From Mytilus edulis (taxonomy: Eukaryota > Mollusca > Bivalvia > Mytilida > Mytilidae): a stretch of 64,000 nucleotides of DNA. Location of the stretch: contig NC_092355.1 of the NCBI RefSeq assembly GCF_963676685.1, forward strand, positions 68,455,006 through 68,519,005. The letters are read 5' to 3'. The translations under genes and the position numbers were made by a program. A model generated the notes under the pieces. That model was not told the origin of the DNA. It did not search any database and saw only the letters and a program-made list of their open reading frames with translations. Positions 58,801-64,000 of this stretch are shown piece after piece; the first letter of the stretch is position 1, and each line of letters begins with the position of its first letter.

Positions 58801-61800
58801 AAGCAGTATAAAACACATAACTACAAGTTACTTCAGAACATAACAGATTGTACACCAGCAGTATAAACATACAAATACAAGTTACCTCAGAACATAACAA
58901 ATTATACACCAGCAGTATAAGCATACAACCACAAGTTACTTCAGAACATAACAGATTGTACACCAGCAGTATAAACATACAACCACAAGTTACTTCAGAA
59001 CATAACAGATTGTACACCAGCAGTATAAACATACAACCACAAGTTACTTCAGAACATAACAAATGATACACCAGCAGTATAAAACACATAACTACAAGTT
59101 ACTTCAGAACATAACAGATTGTACACCAGCAGTATAAACATACAAATACAAGTTACCTCAGAACATAACAAATTATACACAAACAGTATAAAATATACAA
59201 ATACAAGTTACTTCAGAACATAACAGATTGTACACCAGCAGTATAAAACACATAACTACAAGTTTCTTCAGAACATAACAGATTGTACATCAGCAGTATA
59301 AAATATACAACCACAAGTTACTTCAGAACATAACATATTGTACATTAGCAGAATAAAACACACAACTGCAAGTTACTTCAGAACATAACAGATTGTACAT
59401 TAGCAGTATAAAACACATAGCTACAAGTTACTTCTGAACATAATATAATAATATATCTGTATGGAAACTGATATTTTATATCATTATACTGAATTCGATA
59501 TTAAATCAAAATCTGTTTTTAATTTAACAGTTTAAATGAGAGAAAAAAGTAAGTAAAGGTATTTTTTTTCTCTCATTAATTGTTTATGTTTGTTTTGAAT
59601 TATAGTTGAAAAAGTTCTAATTTGAATATTTACACCAAGGTTAACAGCAGGTGTAAAACAAATATCACACATGTATGTTATTGCTTCACTTCGACCACAT
59701 TCCTTAATATATACAAAATTGTGTTGTTAATTAGACAGGTTGAATGGACAACAAATAATTGTAAGAATCATATAAAGTGGGGTCTCATTTTGTTTGTCTC
59801 CTAGTGCTAAATCAGGAAATGTAACTATTTTGCATATTTCTTTGAAAAAGTTACTTTTTAAAAAATTGATCATTATTCTGAATCATGTTAATCAGACAGA
59901 TTTAATCATTATATTAACAAATACTTGTTAGAATTATATAAAGTGATATGTCATTTTACTCAGAGAATTGTAATGAATCCATTGATATAAATATTTTGTT
60001 CATTTCTTAAAAAAAAAAAAAAAAAAAAAAAATTAACATGACAGTTCTGATGGAAGTTTTGACATCTCACAAAAAAAAAAAAACAGTTGTTTATGATCAA
60101 TATAAATACAGGTGTGACTGGTCATTTTATTCAGTTTTGACCACTGATTCATGTGATATCTATTTTGTTTATATTTATTACACAACATTGTCCAGTTTAT
60201 CAGACAAGTTTTGATGTCAGTTGTATTATTCCAGGGTTGGGGATGGACAGCATTAATGTCTGCTGCCAGGATAGGACACCTGGAGATCTGTAGACACCTC
60301 ATTGATAGAGGATGTAAGATCGACATCACAGCAGTATGTTATCTACTTAGTCTGATCACATTACTATTAATCTACACTAAATCATGTTGTTAATTAGACA
60401 AGTTTAATGAACAAATATTTGTAATAGTTATATCAAGTGGGGTCTCATTTTACTCGTTTTATTGTTCTGAATTAGAAAATATTACTCCTTTTCATATTTC
60501 TTAAAAAAAATATTTTATTAAAATGAACAATTATACTGAATCTACACTAATTCCTGTTGTTAATCAGACAGTTTTAACGAACAAATATTTGTAAGAATCA
60601 TATATAGTGGGGTCTCATTTTGTTTGTTTTGTTCTACTGAATCCATTGATTTAATTATTTTACACATTTCTTGAAAAAAATATTTTTTTAAGATATCAGG
60701 TTTAATGGAAGTTTTGACATTTCACAACAAAACATGTTTAGTTATTGTTTATATAAAATATAAATACAAGTGTGACTGGTCATTTTATTCAGTTTTGACC
60801 ACTGATTCATGTGATATATATTTTGTTTATATTTATTACACAACATTGTCCAGTTTATCAGACAAGTTTTGATGTCAGTTGTATTATTCCAGAGTAGAGG
60901 AGTGACAGCATTAATATGGGCTGCCAGGGAAGGACACCTGGAGATCTGTCGACTCCTCATTGATAGAGGATGTAAGATCGACATCATACATGTATGTTAT
61001 CTAATTAGTCTGATCACATTACTATTAATCTACACTAAATCATGTTATTAATTAGACAGGTTAATGAACAAATATTTGTAATAATTATATCAAGTTGGGT
61101 CTCATTTTACTCATATTATTGTTCTGAATTAGAAAATATTACTCCTTTTCATATTTCTTAAAAAAAATATTTTATAAAAATGAACAATTATACTGAATCT
61201 ACACTAATTCATGTTGTTAATCAGACAATTTTAACGAACAAATATGTGTAAGAATCATATAAAATGGGGTCTCATTTTACTTGTTTTGTTCTACTGAATC
61301 CATTGATATAATTATTTTACACATTTCTTGAAAAAAATGTTTTTTCAAGATATCAGGTTTAATGGAAGTTTTGACATTTCACAACAAAACATGTTTAGTT
61401 ATTGTTTATATAAAATATAAATACAAGTGTGACTGGTCATTTTATTCAGTTTTGACCACTGATTCATGTGATATATATTTTGTTTATATTTATTACACAA
61501 CATTGTCCAGTTTATCAGACAAGTTTTAATGTCAGTTGTATTATTCCAGGATGATGGATTGACAGCATTAATGTTGACTGCCATTGGAGGACACCTGGAG
61601 ATCTGTCGTCTTCTCATTGATAGAGGATGTAACATCGACATCACAGATACAGTATGTTATCTACTTAGTCTGATCACATTACGATTAATCTACAATAAAT
61701 CATGTTATTAATTAGACAAGTTTAATGAACAAATATTTGTAATAATTATATCAAGTGGGGTCTCATTTTACTCGTATTATTGTTCTGAATTAGAAAATAT

Positions 61801-63044
61801 TACTCCTTTTCATGTTTCTTAAAAAAATATTTTATTAAAATGAACAATTATACTGAATCTACACTTATTCCTGTTGTTAATCAGACAGTTTAACAAACAA
61901 ATATTTGTAAGAATCATATAAAGTGGGGTCTCATTTTACTTGTTTTGTTCTACTGAATCCATTGATATAATTATTTTACACATTTCTTGAAAAAAATATT
62001 TTTTTAAGATATCAGGTTTAATGGAAGTTTTGACATTTCACAACAAAACATGTTTATTTATTGTTTATGTAGAATATAAATACAAGTGTGACCGGTCATT
62101 TTATTTAGTTTTGACCACTGATTCATGTGATATATATTTTGTTTATATTTATTACACAACATTGTCCAGTTTATCAGACAAGTTTTGATGTCAGTTGTAT
62201 TATTCCAGTTGTATGGAGGGACAGCATTAATGTCGGCTGCCAGGTATGGACGCCTGGAGATCTGTAGACTCCTCATTGATAGAGGATGTAAGATCGACAT
62301 CACAGAAGTATGTTTTCTACTTAGTCAGATCAAATACTATTAATCTACACAAAATCATGTTGTTAATTAAACAGTTTTAATGAACAAATATTTGTAATAA
62401 TTATATAAAGTGGGGTTTCATTTTACTCGTATTGTTGTTCTGAATTAGAAAATATTCCTCCTTTTCATGTTTCTTAAAAAAATTTTTTTATTAGAATGAA
62501 TGAGTATACTGAATCTACACTAATTTCTGTTGTTTAAAATTAGTTTTAACGAAACAAATATTTGTAAGAATCATATAAAGTGGGGTCTCATTTTACTTGT
62601 TTTATTCTACTGAATCCATTAATATAATTATTTTACACATTTCTTGAAAAAAATTGTTTTTTTAAGATATCAGGTTTAATGGAAGTTTTGACATTTCACA
62701 ACAAAACATGTTTATTTATTGTTTTTATACAATATAAATACAAAGTGTGACTGGTCATTTTATTTAGTTTTGACCATTGGTTCATGTGATATATATTTTG
62801 TTTATATTTATATTACAAAACATTGTCCAGTTTATCAGACAAGTTTGAATGTCAGTTGTAGGATATGTTGTATATTATTGATATTGACAACAAAGTATTG
62901 TACATAATATTTACATGTTATTTGGTTATATTATAGAGAGATGGATACACACCTTTACATTGGGCTGCTAGGAAGGGATATCTACTGATCACAAGATGTC
63001 TGGTAGAACAAGGAGATGCAAGTCCCTTGATTACAACACATAAG
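52829..63044 (+). CDS. Ankyrin-repeat gene with tandem cassette exons (5' part)
   Basis: Predicted exons with AG/GT borders: 52829-52852 (ATG at 52834, MESWNE), 55376-55459, 60235-60333, 60893-60991, 61550-61651, 62209-62307 and 62937-63044. Every internal exon is a multiple of three and starts in phase 0, so any exon can be included or skipped without shifting the frame. Each 33-residue exon is one ankyrin repeat, with the canonical xxGxTALxxAAxxGHLEIC…LIDRGCKIDI pattern. The last reads RDGYTPLHWAARKGY. The gene runs on past the window, since a donor follows 63044. Ankyrin repeats bind proteins; the partner is unknown. No signal peptide is visible, so an intracellular product is likely. The first exon is the least certain; the cassettes are clear. 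Confidence 0.75.
52860..53360. other. Intron sequence, nothing recognised
   Basis: First part of the putative first intron of the ankyrin gene; AT-rich. Confidence 0.4.
53364..53767. mobile_element. GGCCTAA-type TIR element (~400 bp)
   Basis: The left end 'aggcctaaaaaaaaaagat' with 'gtgtttccggtaa' is mirrored at the right by 'ttaccggaaacacggatc' and 'ttttttttctcggccta'. 'agggtcggtaggtcgg' sits inside each end. T-runs are internal. The frames at 53358-53832 derive from it; there is no transposase. Confidence 0.75.
53835..53960. repeat. Short direct repeats 'ggcaattaaaggactaagtg'
   Basis: Three variants of 'caattaaaggaataagtgaa' with 'cacaactacatgtcttca' nearby. Confidence 0.6.
54082..55059 (+). 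mobile_element. Helentron-like element, GTCGAGCCTGCGAC family
   Basis: The 5' hairpin is 'gtcgagcctgcgacttaag' to 'agctcgac'. Internal ~170-180-bp units each carry 'gaccttgacctcattttca' and 'tgttttggtctg'. The 3' part is 'aaggcgagacatttcag' and 'tgtgtgcacttttgg'. It lies in the first intron of the ankyrin gene. The frames 54080-54747 are by-products. Confidence 0.65.
55263..55346 (+). pseudogene. Duplicate first ankyrin exon with lost donor
   Basis: It is preceded by the same 'gtttacttacag' acceptor as the exon at 55376 and reads KLTTAAGNRDIEALKLCLQN, ending DIDYQN. The donor GT is gone ('aaaat|taaatg' against 'gagat|gtaagt'), and reading through gives an immediate TAA. The duplicate starts lie 113 bp apart, leaving only 29 bp between exons, too short for a normal intron. 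Confidence 0.7.
55376..55459 (+). CDS. Ankyrin exon 2 (N-terminal capping repeat)
   Basis: Acceptor 'tttacttacag', donor 'gtaagt', 84 bp in phase 0. It reads KLTTAAIVGDIKALKLCLQN then GADIDNRD, the helix pair and loop typical of a first ankyrin repeat. Confidence 0.75.
55700..59450. repeat. 54-55-bp satellite array in the ankyrin intron (about 47 units)
   Basis: The unit is 'aacataacagattgtacacc' + 'agcagtataaaacacacaac' + 'tacaagttacttcag', with weaker units from about 55550. 54-bp units keep frames open on both strands (for example 58398-58709 minus, with LVYNLLCSEVTCGCMFIL). These are by-products. The array is split by a pogo/Tigger-like element. Confidence 0.95.
56481..57626. mobile_element. 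pogo/Tigger-like element (1146 bp) inserted in the satellite
   Basis: TA dinucleotides flank it (56479-56480 and 57627-57628), and removing it restores 'aaattacttcag' of the satellite. The ends are CAGTGAAACCTGGGTAAACC and, in reverse, CAGCGAAACCTGTCTAAACC, as in Tc1/mariner-type pogo/Tigger elements. The frame 57093-57329 shows no recognised transposase motif, so it is probably non-autonomous. CpG content is higher than in the surrounding DNA. Confidence 0.8.
59606..59672 (+). pseudogene. Wasted ankyrin cassette exon
   Basis: It lies between 'ttgaattatag' and the conserved donor 'gtatgttat'. The tail SRCKTNITH corresponds to RGCKIDIIH of the intact cassettes. It is 67 bp instead of 99 and has an in-frame TAA, and the sequence after it ('gttgttaattagacaggtt') is the shared cassette intron. 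Confidence 0.6.
60235..60333 (+). CDS. Ankyrin cassette exon 1
   Basis: 'gtattattccag' before and 'gtatgt' after; 99 bp, phase 0. It reads GWGWTALMSAARIGHLEICR then HLIDRGCKIDITA. Variable residues against the other cassettes are at positions 1, 2, 4, 9, 13 and 33. Confidence 0.85.
60893..60991 (+). CDS. Ankyrin cassette exon 2
   Basis: 99 bp, phase 0, same splice borders. It reads SRGVTALIWAAREGHLEICR then LLIDRGCKIDIIH. Starts 658 bp after cassette 1. Confidence 0.85.
61550..61651 (+). CDS. Ankyrin cassette exon 3
   Basis: 102 bp, phase 0. It reads DDGLTALMLTAIGGHLEICR then LLIDRGCNIDITDT, one residue longer at the C-terminal end. Starts 657 bp after cassette 2. Confidence 0.85.
62209..62307 (+). 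CDS. Ankyrin cassette exon 4
   Basis: 99 bp, phase 0. It reads LYGGTALMSAARYGRLEICR then LLIDRGCKIDITE. Starts 659 bp after cassette 3. His at position 15 of the GHLE motif is Arg here. Confidence 0.85.
62937..63044 (+). CDS. Ankyrin exon after the cassettes
   Basis: Acceptor 'ggttatattatag', donor 'gtaata', 108 bp, phase 0. It reads RDGYTPLHWAARKGYLLITR then CLVEQGDASPLITTHK, the canonical TPLHWAA ankyrin motif. Unlike the cassettes it has Pro-Leu-His, so it is an older, ordinary repeat. Confidence 0.8.
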
Positions 63045-63225
63045 GTAATATTTTATAGTATATGACCAGTGTTCAACTATTAGGCCAGACTTTTTATTTT
63101 ATCTGTTTAACGAGAAAATTTGTAAAAAAAAAGGGTCGAGGGGGCAAAATAAAAAAAAAATAAAAGTGCAAAATTGGTCGAGTCAACACTAAAAATAAAT
63201 GTAAAACCATTATAAGTGACTTTTT

Positions 63226-64000
63226 AGCTCACCTGGCCTGAAGGGCCAAGTGAGCTTTTCCCATCACTTTGCGTCCGTCGTCCGTCGTCGTCCTTCGTCG
63301 TTAACTTTGACAAAAATCTTCTCCTCTGAAACTACTGGGCCAAATTAAACCAAACTTGGCCACAATCATCATTGGGGTATCTCAGGGATTATTCCAGGTG
63401 TTTTCAAATGGGTCCCTTGAACATCAAATTGGGAATTTTTATCCCAATTGGGAATTTTTTATGCATACAATCTAAAACGAAATAATATCATTTCCTGACC
63501 TGTAAAAACGGAAAATGTATATTAAGTTTCACCTGAACACTGCTTGAAGAAGTTATTGGATTCAGACAAGGGAAGTTGTAATACATGAATACCACGAATA
63601 CCATTGCACATGATGCACTATCATCTTACCTTTGGTAAACAAGGCATATATATATACCAGCTAACATAAACCTATGGCACTTAAGCAGTTTAGCTATTTA
63701 TTCGAATTTCAAATTATCTCATAATATATAAGATATCTTATATAACATATTAGATTTTTATAAGATATCTCATTTAATATATGAGATATCTTACATAATT
63801 ATTTTTTTTAAAGCTATCTTATATATTATATGAGATATCTTATATTATATGAGATATCTTATATATTTAATAAGATATCTTATAAAGTTTAAAAACTTTA
63901 TAAGATATCTTATATACTTTATACTTAGATATCTTATATACTTATAAGATATCTTATATACTTTATAAGATATCTTCTAAAGTTTATAAGATATCTCATT
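63226..64000 (+). mobile_element. Helentron-like element, AGCTCACCTGGCC family, cut by the window end
   Basis: The 5' hairpin 'agctcacctggcctgaaggg' plus 'ccaagtgagct' and 'gcgtccgtcgtccgtcgtc' match 43555-44309. The family's usual 'aaactactgggccaaatt' segment follows. The 3' end is not in the window. The palindrome cluster at 63715-64000 lies inside or after it. Confidence 0.65.
63715..64000. repeat. Cluster of 'taagatatctta' palindromes
   Basis: GATATC occurs 11 times in about 285 bases, mostly within 'taagatatcttata', separated by 'tactttata' or 'tattatatga'. It continues to the window edge. Confidence 0.85.

Larger units (their letters stand above)
59575..62936 (+). repeat. Tandem ~658-bp exon-intron cassette array
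   Basis: Six units can be traced: a wasted one (exon 59606-59672), four intact ones, and a final unit without an exon, in which 'atgtcagttgta' runs into unrelated 'ggatatgttgtatat' at 62861. The introns share 'ttgaccactgattcatgtg' and 'acattgtccagtttatcag' nearly unchanged. A 23-bp A-run lies at 60009-60031 in the first. Minus-strand frames of 81-98 codons (for example 60742-60987) are shadows. Confidence 0.9.

Noticed and set aside
58235-59089. Cys-rich hydrophobic repeat protein on the minus strand
   Set aside because: The 18-residue period is exactly the 54-bp satellite; opposite-strand frames are equally open.
60033-62303. Four similar minus-strand frames of 81-98 codons
   Set aside because: Antisense of the ankyrin cassette exons and their introns; the plus strand has ankyrin sequence and splice sites.

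Overview
The window looks like animal nuclear DNA, most likely from a marine bivalve of the mussel type (Mytilus or a relative). It is AT-rich, has no operons, its coding pieces are short exons with GT/AG borders, and it is packed with mobile-element families that I recognise from mussel genomes: Helentron-type elements opening with AGCTCACCTGGCC, the 'caatcataccacatct' dispersed repeat, and Penelope-like elements. The species assignment is inference.

Layout. 0.2-1.0 kb: remains of a Penelope-like retroelement with inverted terminal modules. 1.26-12.72 kb: copy A of a segmental duplication whose copy B lies at 34.54-39.84 kb in the same orientation. Both copies carry a 79-bp satellite array (about 21 and 19 units). 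Copy A also holds the left arm of a large inverted repeat (6563-9235, matched by 12720-15386 outside the copy). 15.4-18.1 kb: short tandem repeats, a zinc-finger gene fragment and dispersed repeats. 18.1-20.25 kb: a decayed Penelope-like reverse transcriptase on the minus strand. 20.3-24.8 kb: a minus-strand ROCO (Roc-COR GTPase) gene copy with at least three lesions, so probably a pseudogene. 26.1-31.3 kb: tandem TIR elements, one containing three Helentron-like elements nested inside each other. 32-34.5 kb and 40-52.4 kb: mostly repeats, including several Helentron-like elements, TIR elements and minisatellites.

52.8-63.0 kb: the best gene candidate, a plus-strand ankyrin-repeat gene that probably continues past the window. 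A short ATG exon is followed by a first ankyrin exon, a 4.8-kb intron filled with a 54-55-bp satellite that is itself split by a pogo/Tigger-like element, then four tandem ~658-bp exon-intron cassettes and a more canonical ankyrin exon. All exons are phase 0. Within the four cassettes the introns and most codons are nearly identical. The differing codons are concentrated at the positions that form the binding surface of ankyrin repeats (the positions randomised in designed ankyrin proteins). A wasted exon on one side of the array and an exon-less unit on the other suggest ongoing birth and loss of cassettes. This is the most interesting candidate system in the window.

Most other open reading frames are by-products of tandem repeats or transposons. 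No rRNA, confident tRNA or CRISPR array was seen.
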